From contig JAJYRA010000034.1 in NCBI GenBank assembly GCA_021794355.1, positions 1 through 64,000 on the forward strand: a stretch of DNA of 64,000 nucleotides, given 5' to 3'. The notes beneath the pieces are model-generated. The model made no database searches, was not told the origin of the DNA, and was given only the letters and a program-made list of their open reading frames with translations. The position numbers and the translations under genes were made by a program. The DNA comes from Thermoplasmata archaeon. Its GTDB lineage: Archaea; Thermoplasmatota; Thermoplasmata; Thermoplasmatales; Thermoplasmataceae. Of the stretch, positions 36,358-46,377 are shown one piece after another (within the stretch, counting starts at the first letter, position 1; every line of letters begins with the position of its first letter).

Positions 36358-38305
36358 TGGTGCCAGCCCTTCCTTTCTTTATTGCAGTAATAGTTGGTCC
36401 GGTTTTAAGAAGTTCAGCGATTCTGTCGAACAGTGCTTTCTTCTCTTCGGTTTTAACAAGGGCCTCTTCAAGGACCTCCTCTATGGTGGAAACTGGAACA
36501 ATTTTGATCTTATCTGTGTATTTCTGATCAAGGATGATATCTCCATAATTCGATGCTGGGACAATTACCATTTCTAAACCTGCATCTATGGCTGCTTCAA
36601 CTTTTGCAGTTACGCCTCCAACAGGAAGCACATTCCCCCTTACACTTAAGGATCCGGTCATTGCAATATTCTGGTTTATGGGTATTTCCTCAATAGCAGA
36701 GATCACTGCAGTTGCTATGGACACACTGGCACTGTCTCCTTCAACACCTTCATAGGTACCGATAAATTGTATGTAAATATCAAGGTCAGAAAGGTCTTTT
36801 CCGCTTATTTTCTTGAACACAGCTGATACATTTTGAACAGCTTCCTTTGCAATCTCACCCAATTTTCCGGTAGCAATCACGCTTCCGTGACCTTTTGTTT
36901 GAGTTGGTGTAACCTCTGCAACTATGGGCATGACAATACCTGTGTATTCCGCCATTCCAGAATTTGCCCCCATAACTGCCAGGCCATTTACCGTTCCGAT
37001 TTCAGCACCTGAATTGTGAAAAGTATTATAGAGCCTCTTCACTTCCAGTGATCTGTCTGCGATCTGTTGCTCAACGGGCTTGCTGAACGTTTTAGCTTTT
37101 GTAACATGATCAGCAGTTACAACCGATGCTTTTTCAGATATGGCCACATCTCCGGAAGCCCTTATTAACCCTCCCAGTTCCCTCAATCTCAGGGTCAATT
37201 TTCCTCTCCTTCCAGATCTCTTCTGCGCTTCTTTCATAATTTCCAGAACTGCCCCCTTGTCGAAATGCGGTATTTTTTTGTCCTTAACAACCTCCTGGGC
37301 TATGAATTGCAGGAGTTTTCTCCTATTCTCCTCGCTATCTTCCATTGAATCTCGAACATAGACTTCATACCCATATCCCCTGATCCTTGATCTGAGTGCG
37401 GGATGCATTCCCTGTATGGCGTCAAGATTTCCGGCTGCAACAAGCACAAAATCGCACGGTACGGGCTCAGTCTGCACAAGTGCACCTGTACTTCTTTCAC
37501 TCTGTCCCGAAATGGGGAATTTTTTCTCTTGCATTGCAGTAAGTAGTGCCTGCTGACTCTCCGGCCTAAGGAGGTTAATCTCATCTATAAAGAGAACACC
37601 CTTGTCTGCCTTGTGTATATTCCCTGCTTCAACCCTGTCATGGGATGGTGTTTCCAGTCCACCAGATTGGAATGGATCATGTCTAACATCTCCCAGCAGG
37701 GCGCCAGAATGTACGCCTGTTGAATCTATAAAGGGGGGTTTATCGTTGGTCGTATGAGAGACAAGGACCTTTGGAACCATTGCCCTCTCCACCCTCATTG
37801 CAGGGTTCATTGAGGCAAAAAAGTAAATCATGACGGCAACCAGAAGGGCGAGAAATACTATGTAATAGTTGAACGTAATAATTGATAGGATTAAACCAAC
37901 AATGAAAATGGAAAAAACTATTGTAAGAAACATTCTTGATTTGTCCTTTTTTTCCTGTTCTGCCCTTATCTGATATTGCCTGACTATCTCCTTGCCCTTA
38001 CCCGCTGGAAAGGTTTTTATTTTTGGTCTATTATTATCTTCAGGATTATGAAATACTACGATATCTTCCAGTTCTTCTTTCGGGAGAAAATCAACCATAG
38101 ACTGGGCAAGCATTGACTTTCCCGTTCCGGGCTCGCCCAGCAGTAATACGTGTCTCTTTTGTAGTGCGGCTTTTTTTACCACCTCGCCAGCTTCTTCTTG
38201 CCCTATAACTTGGTCAAAGAGGATTTTAGGCACTTCAACATCTTTTGTAGTTTGAAGGTTTTCTTTGTTTACCCAATCTTCCATTGATTCGATATTTGAA
38301 TCCAC
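36347..38305 (-). CDS. lonB: Membrane-anchored ATP-dependent protease LonB
   Basis: Archaeal Lon, the main membrane-bound AAA+ protease for quality control. The 652-residue protein has Walker A GEPGTGKS (57-64), two adjacent membrane helices inserted in the AAA+ module (about 122-165), Walker B ([10 protein letters not shown]), and the C-terminal serine-lysine protease domain with Ser525 ([10 protein letters not shown]) and Lys568 ([10 protein letters not shown]), separated by the usual 43 residues. It heads an operon continuing with an unknown gene, PfkB kinase, gamma-CA-like, enolase and dphB. Confidence 0.96.
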   Translation of the reverse strand: MDSNIESMEDWVNKENLQTTKDVEVPKILFDQVIGQEEAGEVVKKAALQKRHVLLLGEPGTGKSMLAQSMVDFLPKEELEDIVVFHNPEDNNRPKIKTFPAGKGKEIVRQYQIRAEQEKKDKSRMFLTIVFSIFIVGLILSIITFNYYIVFLALLVAVMIYFFASMNPAMRVERAMVPKVLVSHTTNDKPPFIDSTGVHSGALLGDVRHDPFQSGGLETPSHDRVEAGNIHKADKGVLFIDEINLLRPESQQALLTAMQEKKFPISGQSERSTGALVQTEPVPCDFVLVAAGNLDAIQGMHPALRSRIRGYGYEVYVRDSMEDSEENRRKLLQFIAQEVVKDKKIPHFDKGAVLEIMKEAQKRSGRRGKLTLRLRELGGLIRASGDVAISEKASVVTADHVTKAKTFSKPVEQQIADRSLEVKRLYNTFHNSGAEIGTVNGLAVMGANSGMAEYTGIVMPIVAEVTPTQTKGHGSVIATGKLGEIAKEAVQNVSAVFKKISGKDLSDLDIYIQFIGTYEGVEGDSASVSIATAVISAIEEIPINQNIAMTGSLSVRGNVLPVGGVTAKVEAAIDAGLEMVIVPASNYGDIILDQKYTDKIKIVPVSTIEEVLEEALVKTEEKKALFDRIAELLKTGPTITAIKKGRAGTSAA

Positions 38306-38764
38306 GGCACTTTATTGAAATTTCAGTATTAAGATTTTGCTTAATTTCTATGGCGGAAATTGATGGTTGATTCTTTCAGACCTTTCTAACTGACATTACT
38401 CAAATTTCGCAAAGCATAGGCTTTATCTATCATTTCGTTATTGTACGTATTCTCAGCCAATGAATTACTGAACTTTGTTTCTATTGCTTTATCAGCCAGA
38501 TTCAGAATATTCTTTCTCACTTTTACTCTTATGGTTTCTTGCAGTTGTTAGCGTAACTGGTAATTACGTAATACATTTTGATTGCTTCTGAATCCGGTAT
38601 TTTCCGTAAGAAATGAGACAAAATATAATTATAGTGTCAACTGCATATAACCGCCATAGCTTAATTTCTTTTAATTTCTCATCAAATAGAATTTAGTTGT
38701 AAATAGACTTACAAATTTGAATAAATATTCCGCAAAAAAAATTAAAGGACCTTTTCGAGGAGTT
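38306..38764. other. Upstream region of lonB containing a MITE
   Basis: 459 bp, of which 312 are the miniature element at 38348-38659. The element sits only 42 bp before the lonB start, so it may have displaced or replaced promoter elements. The remainder is AT-rich without genes. Confidence 0.6.
38348..38659. mobile_element. Miniature inverted-repeat element (MITE), copy 1
   Basis: 312 bp with exact 9-bp terminal inverted repeats CTATGGCGG/CCGCCATAG that extend imperfectly to about 23 bp (TGGTTGA near the left end, GTCAACTGC near the right end). It is flanked by an exact 8-bp direct repeat CTTAATTT at 38340-38347 and 38660-38667, a target-site duplication. No reading frame of note. An internal palindromic GTAATTACGTAA could be structural. 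No matching transposase is visible in the window. Confidence 0.88.
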
Positions 38765-39412
38765 CTAATTTTTTATCTTATAGCCGCATTCTGGGCAAAA
38801 TTTGCTTCCTTCGGGAACGTAACTACCGCATTCTGGGCAAATGTCCACTATTTCGGCCGGTTTGGGAAGATTACTTTTCCCAGATTTTTCAATATGGCTC
38901 TCCTGTTGTGTGTTGGATGGTTGGTTTCCGCCACGACCAAAACTTATCACATTGACATTACTTTTGCTTGCCTTGGCCTTAGCCATTTCAAGTTCTCTCC
39001 TGAATCTTTCCTGATCTTCCAGTTTTAATCTATCTTCATGTTCTCTTTTGGATGTGGTTGCCCAGTTTTTAATAATGTCCACAATACTTTCAGGTTTTTT
39101 TATTTCAAATTCTACCGTCTTCATATCTCCATCTTTTCTGTAATCTATGGCCAATCTTTTTTTGGTAAGAAGGCTCATTCTGGGAACTGCCGATGAAACA
39201 TTTAATATGTCGTACATAGGAATTTCAAGGAAAATTTTTGAAGCTTCCGCCCTTCTCAGCTTTCTTACTCCTAGTTTTTCATATATAATCCTCTTGTTTG
39301 TAACATGTAATTTACCGTCCTCAACTTTAGCGCCATTCTGTACCATGACACTCTTTTCTTCAAGGATTTCATTTTCATCTGGTTCAAGTACAATCATTGT
39401 ATGACTATACAT
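38765..39412 (-). CDS. PH/GRAM-like domain protein with C-terminal double zinc ribbon
   Basis: A 215-residue protein. Residues about 8-115 form a beta-rich bacterial-PH/GRAM-like domain (KLHVTNKRIIYEKL, then KRLAIDYRKDG); residues 118-150 are a charged helix; the C-terminus is a zinc ribbon CPECGSYVPEGSKFCPECG. The combination resembles archaeal adaptor or sensor proteins of unknown role. There is no membrane segment. ATG at 39412, with an alternative ATG five codons later. Confidence 0.72.
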   Translation of the reverse strand: MYSHTMIVLEPDENEILEEKSVMVQNGAKVEDGKLHVTNKRIIYEKLGVRKLRRAEASKIFLEIPMYDILNVSSAVPRMSLLTKKRLAIDYRKDGDMKTVEFEIKKPESIVDIIKNWATTSKREHEDRLKLEDQERFRRELEMAKAKASKSNVNVISFGRGGNQPSNTQQESHIEKSGKSNLPKPAEIVDICPECGSYVPEGSKFCPECGYKIKN

Positions 39413-40050
39413 TACACGTTTATATAATTATTATTCCAATCTTGTTCTCTCACGCTTTTAAAATGACCTTATCTATGCAGGGCTCGAAACTTATACATTT
39501 TATGGATCAAGCACTGGTTTTGGGAAGCCGGAAAACAGCATTCTTTTATCAATGCTGAATACACTGGCATCCTCTAACGGAGAGAATACAACTGAGACAG
39601 GTGATTTTGTGTAATATGATTCGCACTGAATCGCACCCTCCATGAAAAATGGCAATTAATGCTATGGGCAAAGATCATCTCCTCTTTCTTTTTGAGAAAA
39701 ATAGAAAAAAGTCGGCGTAGTGGTAGAAGTTGAAGGATACGATACTTTGGCCGACGAGGACAGTTCATAAGTTTTAAACACCCGCCGCAAGTGAAACAAA
39801 TCCATTTAAAACGGGGTCAAATTCTGGGGAAAAAAGGGAAAAAAAGATCTTAAGTTACCCAGTATAGATCAATATTTTCATCTAAGACGATTTCTAAAAA
39901 CATCGATTTCTTGGAGAACCTTAACTTGATAGGTTTCCTCCAACACAGACCGATACACCTTTTCCATCAAGAGCCAATGAATTGAAAGATTCCATTTTTG
40001 CGGTTATTAGAAACCCTCCTAAATTAAGTTTCTTCTACCAATAGGTATAT
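39413..40050. other. 638-bp intergenic region with one dispersed repeat
   Basis: Contains the repeat copy at 39889-40015. The rest shows no supported gene; a 64-codon minus-strand frame at 39574-39768 (Arg/Leu/Phe-rich) is not convincing. The first 60 bp hold the promoter of the PH-like gene, and the last 30 bp, with TAGGTATATATG, that of the DUF4129 gene. Confidence 0.5.
39889..40015. repeat. Dispersed repeat, copy 2 (first copy at 20604)
   Basis: Same orientation as copy 1, with GATTTCTAA at the left and the complement GGTTTCTAA at the right. Shared blocks include AACTTGATAGGTTT and CAATGAATTGA. No target duplication is visible, so mobility is unproven. Confidence 0.6.
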
Positions 40051-41241
40051 ATGCAGTCGTATCGATCTATGATTATGAGACATAAGAAAGCCATAATATC
40101 AATCGCTGCCATCATTATTGTTACATGGATACTTATATCATCTCTCTCTTCAGTGCCGGTAATCAACTCCTCAGGTTCAGGCTCTGGAGGTGGAAGTAAT
40201 GGTGGGTCTGGTCCCTCATCCGGTTTGGGTAGTGGATTTGGAAGTGGCTTCGGATTCAATTTTCCCACATTTAATTTTAAGTTTCCCAATCTAAATCTTA
40301 ATTTCGGGCTCATATTCAAAGCTACACATTTTCATATACAATGGCCAACATTTAATCTAACGCTTCCTCCATTAAATCTCAACACAGCTAAAACTAATTC
40401 TTCTGCTTCTAAGCTTGGTGGAGGTGGTGGTGGGAATTCAGGACATGGGTCATCAAGCAGTGTGCAGAACAAAATCAATGTAATCGATCAGATTCTTCTA
40501 AATCCTATATTCCTGATTATTATTGTTGGAATTGTGGGGGTAATCATGGCGGTCTATATAGTGAAAAACGCTGGTAAACATCCTCGAAAACCAAGGAATA
40601 AAAAGGGGGAAACAAAGCAGGAATACCGTGAAACTTTTGATTCAAGGAAGGAAAATATGGATGACTTACCATCCAATGTCATACAGGAGAACAGGGAAAG
40701 TATATCTAATTTGTCCAAAGTGATCAGTCTTAAGAATTTCAAAGGCTGGGGAGGGAATGGTTTTATCCAACCGGATATACCTGTGGATATGCCCTTAATC
40801 TGGCAGGAGCAGGATCCCTTGAATGTAAATGTATATAAGGCAATGGAAATCAATTCAACAGATCCTGAATTTCGAGGCAAGATAGGCGAGGGAAGGTTCA
40901 ATGTATCTATTGGAAGAGGAATAAATAAAATAATGGGGCAATGGAATGACGGTAAGGAAGAGAAGGACATCTACGGGATAAATATCTGGAACGATGCACA
41001 AAAGCAGATGATGGGGAATTTGGGCACGAAACTGATGAACGCATTAAAAAATAACACTCTGAGAGAGATAAGGGAATCTAGCGAATTTAAGAATGTTGTG
41101 GAGAATATTGATGATTCTGATAAACTGATAAAAATCTACGAAAGAATCTACTATGGAAAGAAAAGCATTAATATAAAGGAGTATTATGATTTTCTAAGAT
41201 ATATAAAAAATACGATGAAAGACCCAAAAATGTATATGTAG
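40051..41241 (+). CDS. Gly/Ser-rich membrane protein with C-terminal DUF4129-like domain
   Basis: A 396-residue protein. N-terminal anchor (about 12-30), then an extracytoplasmic Gly/Ser-rich and Asn/Phe-rich stretch (40-145), a second membrane helix (about 152-172), and a cytoplasmic part ending in a DUF4129-like helical domain (KLIKIYERIYYGKKSINIKEYYDFLRYI). DUF4129 proteins accompany transglutaminase, MoxR and DUF58 proteins, as here. The low-complexity region may be surface-exposed. First gene of a five-gene operon to 45224. Confidence 0.72.
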   Translation: MQSYRSMIMRHKKAIISIAAIIIVTWILISSLSSVPVINSSGSGSGGGSNGGSGPSSGLGSGFGSGFGFNFPTFNFKFPNLNLNFGLIFKATHFHIQWPTFNLTLPPLNLNTAKTNSSASKLGGGGGGNSGHGSSSSVQNKINVIDQILLNPIFLIIIVGIVGVIMAVYIVKNAGKHPRKPRNKKGETKQEYRETFDSRKENMDDLPSNVIQENRESISNLSKVISLKNFKGWGGNGFIQPDIPVDMPLIWQEQDPLNVNVYKAMEINSTDPEFRGKIGEGRFNVSIGRGINKIMGQWNDGKEEKDIYGINIWNDAQKQMMGNLGTKLMNALKNNTLREIRESSEFKNVVENIDDSDKLIKIYERIYYGKKSINIKEYYDFLRYIKNTMKDPKMYM

Positions 41242-41250
41242 GGATTTTAA

Positions 41251-42366
41251 GTGGTAGATTCTCATCCCCCAGTGAAGAAATTCAGATCAGGCATCATCTC
41301 CCTCTTGATCGGTGTCATTTTAATATTTCTATTTTATCTGCTGTTTCCTTCCCTTCTTGCTTCCATTCTACTGATTCTGGCCTTCATATTCATTATTTAT
41401 GGTATATGTGACTACCTGAGATTCAGGAGTTTAATGAGTTATTATTACCTGATCTGGTACACAATTTTTCCAGTGCTATTCATATTCATAGGATGGTTGT
41501 TCTTGATTTCCCCAATTTTCCTATCTCTTTCTCCAAAACAGTACTCGGAGGAATCAGCTCTTTTCCCAACTTTAATTGGAATTACACTGGCAATCACAGG
41601 AACAAGGATGGGTAAATTGGATCAGGTCAATCAAGCATGGCCACGGTTTTCCTATTTTATCTCACCGTTCTCAAGAAGCTTTTTAATATTGATTCCCTAT
41701 GCTTTCTTCACTGACATAGAAAAGTTCCTTCCCTTTTCCTATGGGATATTTTTCTTATTTGTAACTTATTTTACAATTTCATTTTTCTATTTTGGCCTCG
41801 ACTCTAAAAATGAGTCGTTGAGTAAATTTTCCGGTCAGATTATAAATGGAAAAGAATCTCTGGGTGTATACTTTTTCGTAATAGGATTTTTTCTAGGATT
41901 ATATCTATATACTCTGAATTTGTCATTTTCCATAGTCTTCCTCATCATAATCTTAGTTGCATTGATCGTCGGTATAATTTACGCTGTAAAGGGATTATAC
42001 CGAAATACTTCAGCAAGATTTGATGAATCTTCCATTACAACCTTTCATAGGTTCGCCAAAATATCCCCAGTTACGGAATATTCTGACATTTCTTATATGG
42101 GAAAAGCGCTGGAAGAGTTTGAACGAGAGGGAAAAAAGGATGAAATGATTGTGGCTGTTACTAAATTTCTAACCGAGAGAGGTATGGACATTGACTTCAT
42201 AAAAAGAATATTGAAGCGGACCATGGAATACACACCACCAAAATCCGTTTCAATGGGACTGGCAAGTGGGAGTAACAGGGTGTATGAAAAAGAGGTAGAA
42301 AGAAGGAAGAACATTTCAGACGAGATATTGCGGTATCTTGGAGGATTGGGTGAAAAAAATGAGTGA
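41251..42366 (+). CDS. Polytopic membrane protein of the MoxR/DUF58 operon
   Basis: A 371-residue protein with about seven to eight membrane helices (residues 15-250) and a cytoplasmic C-terminal region (260-371) of helical, charged character. The start is GTG at 41251, nine bases after the upstream stop. It overlaps the moxR gene by eight bases. No family name can be given; in related operons this position holds transglutaminase-like or integral membrane partners. Confidence 0.72.
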   Translation: MVDSHPPVKKFRSGIISLLIGVILIFLFYLLFPSLLASILLILAFIFIIYGICDYLRFRSLMSYYYLIWYTIFPVLFIFIGWLFLISPIFLSLSPKQYSEESALFPTLIGITLAITGTRMGKLDQVNQAWPRFSYFISPFSRSFLILIPYAFFTDIEKFLPFSYGIFFLFVTYFTISFFYFGLDSKNESLSKFSGQIINGKESLGVYFFVIGFFLGLYLYTLNLSFSIVFLIIILVALIVGIIYAVKGLYRNTSARFDESSITTFHRFAKISPVTEYSDISYMGKALEEFEREGKKDEMIVAVTKFLTERGMDIDFIKRILKRTMEYTPPKSVSMGLASGSNRVYEKEVERRKNISDEILRYLGGLGEKNE

Positions 42367-43327
42367 AGATGAGATTGAAACTGAAGTTAAGTTAAGTGTT
42401 GGAAATTCGAGTTCTGTGGTTGAGGAAATATCAAAATTTTTTGTTGGAGATAGTTTGCTTCTGAGAAAAATCACCGCATCAATTCTTGCCTCCGGACATG
42501 TTCTGTTGCAGGATAATCCTGGGATAGGAAAGACCTTTGTCGCAAAGCTTTTTGCAAGTGTTCTTGGTATAGGTTTCAAGAGAATTCAATTCACCCCCGA
42601 CCTTCTTCCAAGTGACATAACGGGGACAAAGATATGGAGGGCTTCCACCAGTAATTTTGAACTGGTAAAAGGTCCGGTATTCTCCAATCTGGTGCTAGCA
42701 GATGAAATAAACAGAGCCCCTCCGAAGACTCAGGCTGCTTTGCTTGAGTCAATGGAAGAAAAACAGGTTACCATTGAGGGAGAAACCATACATCTGCCTT
42801 CCCCATTTATTGTAATAGCCACACAAAACCCCATAGAGTTCGAAGGGACATACCCATTACCGGAGGCGCAGATGGATAGATTCATGATAAGGTTATCCTT
42901 CGGTTATCCAAAGGATGATTTGGAAATTCTCAGAAGAAGGAAGCTATGGGGAACAAATGATCCTAGTTCTACGGCCAGAAAAATGCTTGATTCTGAAAAG
43001 ATCATGGAATTGCAGAGAACATCAGAGAAGATCACGGTAAGCGATGAAATCACACATTATATTTCGGAATTCAGAAATATAAGGGATGACAAGAGGGTAA
43101 TGGCTGGTCCAAGTCCCCGGGGGATAATCTCTCTTATGCGTCTTTCACAGGCAATGGCCATGATCGACGGAAGGGATTTTGTAATTCCTGATGATGTAAA
43201 AGGCGTAGCCGTTGAATGCCTTGCCCATAGAATTATATTGAAACCCGAGCAGGTAATGGAAGAAGTGAGTCCAGAATCCATTGTGAAAGAATATATGGAC
43301 AAAATAGAAGTTCCAAAAGGTAATTGA
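42359..43327 (+). CDS. moxR: MoxR-family AAA+ ATPase
   Basis: AAA+ chaperone-like ATPase that, with DUF58/VWA partners, helps mature or regulate protein complexes. Walker A NPGIGKTF (about 53-60), Walker B and MoxR signature LVLADEINRAPPKTQAALLESMEE, and sensor 1 FIVIATQNPIEFEGTYPLPEAQMDRF are all intact. The start is the ATG at 42359, inside the end of the previous gene; a TTG 21 bases earlier is less likely. Its stop overlaps the ATG of the DUF58 gene (TGATG). Confidence 0.94.
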   Translation: MSEDEIETEVKLSVGNSSSVVEEISKFFVGDSLLLRKITASILASGHVLLQDNPGIGKTFVAKLFASVLGIGFKRIQFTPDLLPSDITGTKIWRASTSNFELVKGPVFSNLVLADEINRAPPKTQAALLESMEEKQVTIEGETIHLPSPFIVIATQNPIEFEGTYPLPEAQMDRFMIRLSFGYPKDDLEILRRRKLWGTNDPSSTARKMLDSEKIMELQRTSEKITVSDEITHYISEFRNIRDDKRVMAGPSPRGIISLMRLSQAMAMIDGRDFVIPDDVKGVAVECLAHRIILKPEQVMEEVSPESIVKEYMDKIEVPKGN

Positions 43328-44628
43328 TGAACAGCTCTTGGAATAAGCAGATAATTATTCTTTCCCTCATATCCGCGTTCATCGCCGTAGTGGGTATAAT
43401 TTCAACCCAGAAGGCCATATTTGGTTCACTCTTCATGCCAATTATATTCCTGTTCCTTCTAACCTATATGGAAAAAGATCTAAAATTGAGTCTTGACTAT
43501 TCCATTCCATCGTTCCTCAAGGTTGGAGATCATGTGATACTGTCCGTTACAATAAAAGCAACAAAGGGCTTTGGTCTCCTGAACATGGAATTACCTTTTT
43601 ACCAGGAAATGAACATTGTTGAGGGAACAAATGTGCATGTTCTTTTTAAAGGAATAAGGGAGCGTGAAGTTACCATGACCTATACCATTTCATCTCTCAG
43701 GAGGGGTATTTTTAAGTGGTCAGATATACAGATTGAATATCTTCCAGTAATAGGACTCAAAAGGAGGAAGGTTATCAAATTTCCAGTGGATCACACTCTG
43801 GAGGTTGATCCAGAAATAAAAACATTAAAAAAGAGCCAATTCCAACTAAAAAGTAATAGAATAAAGCCGAGGAATTCCATTACAAGAATGGGGCCACCCA
43901 CCCATGAATTTGAATCCATAAGGGAATATGTTCCAGGAGATCCCTTTAAGAGCATTAATTGGAAGAGTTCAGCTAAGACATCCTATAAGGATAATTTAAT
44001 GGTTAACGTATACGAAAGGGAAGGGTTAAAGAATTTTATTTTCTACGTGGATATTTCACCCTATATGTCCAGGGGTTCCACGGTGGAGAATCCTCTGGAA
44101 TACGCTATAGTACTGGTTTTATCAGGTTCCAGATACCTCCTTTCCAAGAGTTATAATGTTGGACTATGGCCCATAAAACTCTTTAATCTCAATCGTAAAG
44201 AATTTGTGGTACCATCTTCAGGCATGGACACATTTAATCAGATAAAGCGAAGCCTTCTCCTTATGGAATCAAAGTGGGTAACTGAACCATTTAGAGGCTT
44301 TGATCCCTCACTTACCAGAATGATGCTTGAAACGAGGCCAAGTGTCATGATCATGACAAGCCTTGAAAGGGGAAATGCATCCAGAATTGAGGCGATCTCT
44401 TCTTCAATGGCACGGTTCAAGATTAAACCAACAATTGTGGATATAAGGGCTGAAAGCATATCTGCCAAATACACAGATCCCAGATTGGGAAAGGTTTTTT
44501 CATCAAGAAATTACAACCTCAGTAAATATGGTACGGACCACACATCAGGAAGAGTAATTCAGTGGGATCCAATCAATGAAGGAATGGGAAAGGCAGCATA
44601 CAGGCTTGCCATGGAGGCGGGATGGTAA
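43327..44628 (+). CDS. DUF58 protein (MoxR partner)
   Basis: A 433-residue protein with two N-terminal membrane helices (about 8-50) and a DUF58 domain marked by IREYVPGDPFKSINWKSSAKT (about 197-217), followed by a von Willebrand A-like fold (FYVDISPYMSRGS). Members work with MoxR ATPases, but their substrate is mostly unknown. The ATG at 43327 overlaps the moxR stop by one base. Confidence 0.9.
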   Translation: MNSSWNKQIIILSLISAFIAVVGIISTQKAIFGSLFMPIIFLFLLTYMEKDLKLSLDYSIPSFLKVGDHVILSVTIKATKGFGLLNMELPFYQEMNIVEGTNVHVLFKGIREREVTMTYTISSLRRGIFKWSDIQIEYLPVIGLKRRKVIKFPVDHTLEVDPEIKTLKKSQFQLKSNRIKPRNSITRMGPPTHEFESIREYVPGDPFKSINWKSSAKTSYKDNLMVNVYEREGLKNFIFYVDISPYMSRGSTVENPLEYAIVLVLSGSRYLLSKSYNVGLWPIKLFNLNRKEFVVPSSGMDTFNQIKRSLLLMESKWVTEPFRGFDPSLTRMMLETRPSVMIMTSLERGNASRIEAISSSMARFKIKPTIVDIRAESISAKYTDPRLGKVFSSRNYNLSKYGTDHTSGRVIQWDPINEGMGKAAYRLAMEAGW

Positions 44629-45224
44629 TGCGGCCTAATTTGACTTTGATTTTGTCAGTAATTTTAGGATTCCTTTTCATTCTTATATTTTATTCAGGCG
44701 TGACAGGATTACTTGGAGATTCTTTCCTTATAGTCCTGGTCATAATTTTTTCCCTATCCTTATTACCAATATTCCAGGAGAAAAAGATTGAGGAAAAAAG
44801 AATATCTCCCATGAAGTTTCTTCCTGTAATCCTTATTGGTCTGAGTATTATATTCTCCTCCGGGTACCTATATTCACACTTTCCTTATTTTCGAATGCTA
44901 TCCGGAAGTGGATCTGGCAATACCTCATTCTTCCTTGTTTTGATGTTATTCTCTGTCATAGGCATAATGGCACTGGAAACTCATAAAAACATTCAAACTC
45001 CCCTCATAATCAGCGGATACGACAGGGATGAAATAGAAAGGGAAATGAGTTTATTTACGAAAAGTGTTACAATGATTGGACTTCTCTCTCTCCTTGCAGG
45101 ACTGGGGATCGTTATCCTTCTGGAAGGAGGACCGGATCTGGATATAGGACTGGTTCCAGCCATAATAATATTCTTCGTGGTTTACGCAGTTGTAATTACA
45201 TCAGCTGTCAGGAAGGAATCATAA
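44628..45224 (+). CDS. Membrane protein at the end of the MoxR/DUF58 operon
   Basis: A 198-residue protein with five to six hydrophobic helices and a charged loop (GYDRDEIEREMSLFTKS). The ATG at 44628 overlaps the DUF58 stop by one base (TAATG), matching the coupling pattern of the operon; an in-frame ATG six bases earlier is the alternative. Function unknown. Confidence 0.7.
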   Translation: MRPNLTLILSVILGFLFILIFYSGVTGLLGDSFLIVLVIIFSLSLLPIFQEKKIEEKRISPMKFLPVILIGLSIIFSSGYLYSHFPYFRMLSGSGSGNTSFFLVLMLFSVIGIMALETHKNIQTPLIISGYDRDEIEREMSLFTKSVTMIGLLSLLAGLGIVILLEGGPDLDIGLVPAIIIFFVVYAVVITSAVRKES

Positions 45225-45798
45225 TTCTGTTGAAATGGAATCACACGAAAATGTATGTAGACTCTTCCCAGTATGGTTTTCTATTTCTGATCCCTACCCC
45301 CTTCCGCTTTTAAAATTATTACGTAGACTCTTTTTCCCGAGTACCTTCTGGACGCATCTGCCTTGGATGAAGTTCCCTGTTTGGTAACGGTTCTTTCCAG
45401 TATCCCCTCTAGTGCGTCGTGCGTATTGGTTATGTTTCTTCCGAGGGCATAAACCTTATCGCTCGTGCACGTCTGTAAACATGCGTATATTCTTTACATC
45501 ATTCAACATCGAAATGGAAAAGCTCACCGTTAATGACACAAAGTGAAAGTTAGTGGAGATCGAGAATATTCTGGGAAAGAAATATGCTCCCACACATCAC
45601 AAAAAGGGAAGTGAGTGGAGAACCTACTAGAAGGCGTTTGAGCAAAAGATCAGGATTGCACCGAAGAATCTTTGATCAAGAATCTTGTGGGCAAAAATCA
45701 GGTAAGAGTTTTGCAAGTATGCTTTCCATATTTTCATGTTATTAGGTATAGATGTATCATACAACATCACTCACAGCTGAAGGTCTACCCTCTCTTTT
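45225..45798. other. Intergenic region with decayed coding sequence
   Basis: 574 bp without an intact gene. On the minus strand (45281 to about 45465) an open stretch encodes a coherent peptide (VYALGRNITNTHDALEGIL, GKRVYVIILKAEGG) without a start codon. On the plus strand, 45510-45680 keeps interrupted frames (KLVEIENILGKKYAP, HHKKGSEWRTY). Both look like remnants of one or two inactivated genes, perhaps of a mobile element; the family is not recognised. Confidence 0.4.
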
Positions 45799-46377
45799 TC
45801 AAGACGCTTTAACAACTACAATTTGATTTGTATACACTGTATTTACTACATCTCTATGTTTTCCCGTTGCAGATATGTTATTCAATAAAAGTCCGTAAAT
45901 TCCCGGGTCAGGTGAATTTGTTTTTAGTATATTGACGACAAATTTTGTGGAGTTGTTGGAGAGAGTAATTGTGGGCATATAATAGAACGATGCACAGATT
46001 CCTTTTTGATTGTATTTTTTTTCGAAGTAAGCTGTGTAACTTGAAATTGATTTAAATTGTGAAAAACATGCTGAAGCATTATGAAGGCTTTCGTTGCCGG
46101 TATAATTCGATATGAAAAATAATCCTAAGGAGAGCGTATTAAAACCATGATTAGAAATGTTGAGTTGAAATGGATAGTCGTTTCCTGTAGTGCAGATATC
46201 TATGCTAACATTTATATTCTTACTTCCGTTATTTAAAAAATAGGATGAATTATTCTGTTTTACCTCAATTGTAATGTAGTTGAAGTTGGGATTATAAGGA
46301 TACGATATCTGGATTAACACACCTAAAGATATTATAATCAGAACTATAGCAACCACGCCAATAGTTTTGGTTTTCAG
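45799..46377 (-). CDS. Secreted cysteine-containing protein, probably using a CTG start
   Basis: A 192-residue extracytoplasmic protein anchored by an N-terminal signal (KTKTIGVVAIVLIIISLGVLI). The ectodomain is Asn/Ser-rich with three Cys (DICTTG, ASACFS, KGICAS). The only canonical start, GTG at 46356, would cut off the basic N-terminus of the signal. CTG at 46377 stands five bases after a strong GGAGGTG site and restores it, so I prefer CTG. Last gene of the six-gene ABC/secreted-protein cluster. Confidence 0.65.
   Translation of the reverse strand: MKTKTIGVVAIVLIIISLGVLIQISYPYNPNFNYITIEVKQNNSSYFLNNGSKNINVSIDICTTGNDYPFQLNISNHGFNTLSLGLFFISNYTGNESLHNASACFSQFKSISSYTAYFEKKYNQKGICASFYYMPTITLSNNSTKFVVNILKTNSPDPGIYGLLLNNISATGKHRDVVNTVYTNQIVVVKAS

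Noticed and set aside
39574-39768. A 64-codon minus-strand frame upstream of the DUF4129 operon
   Set aside because: Composition is unlike neighbouring proteins and no start signal is present.
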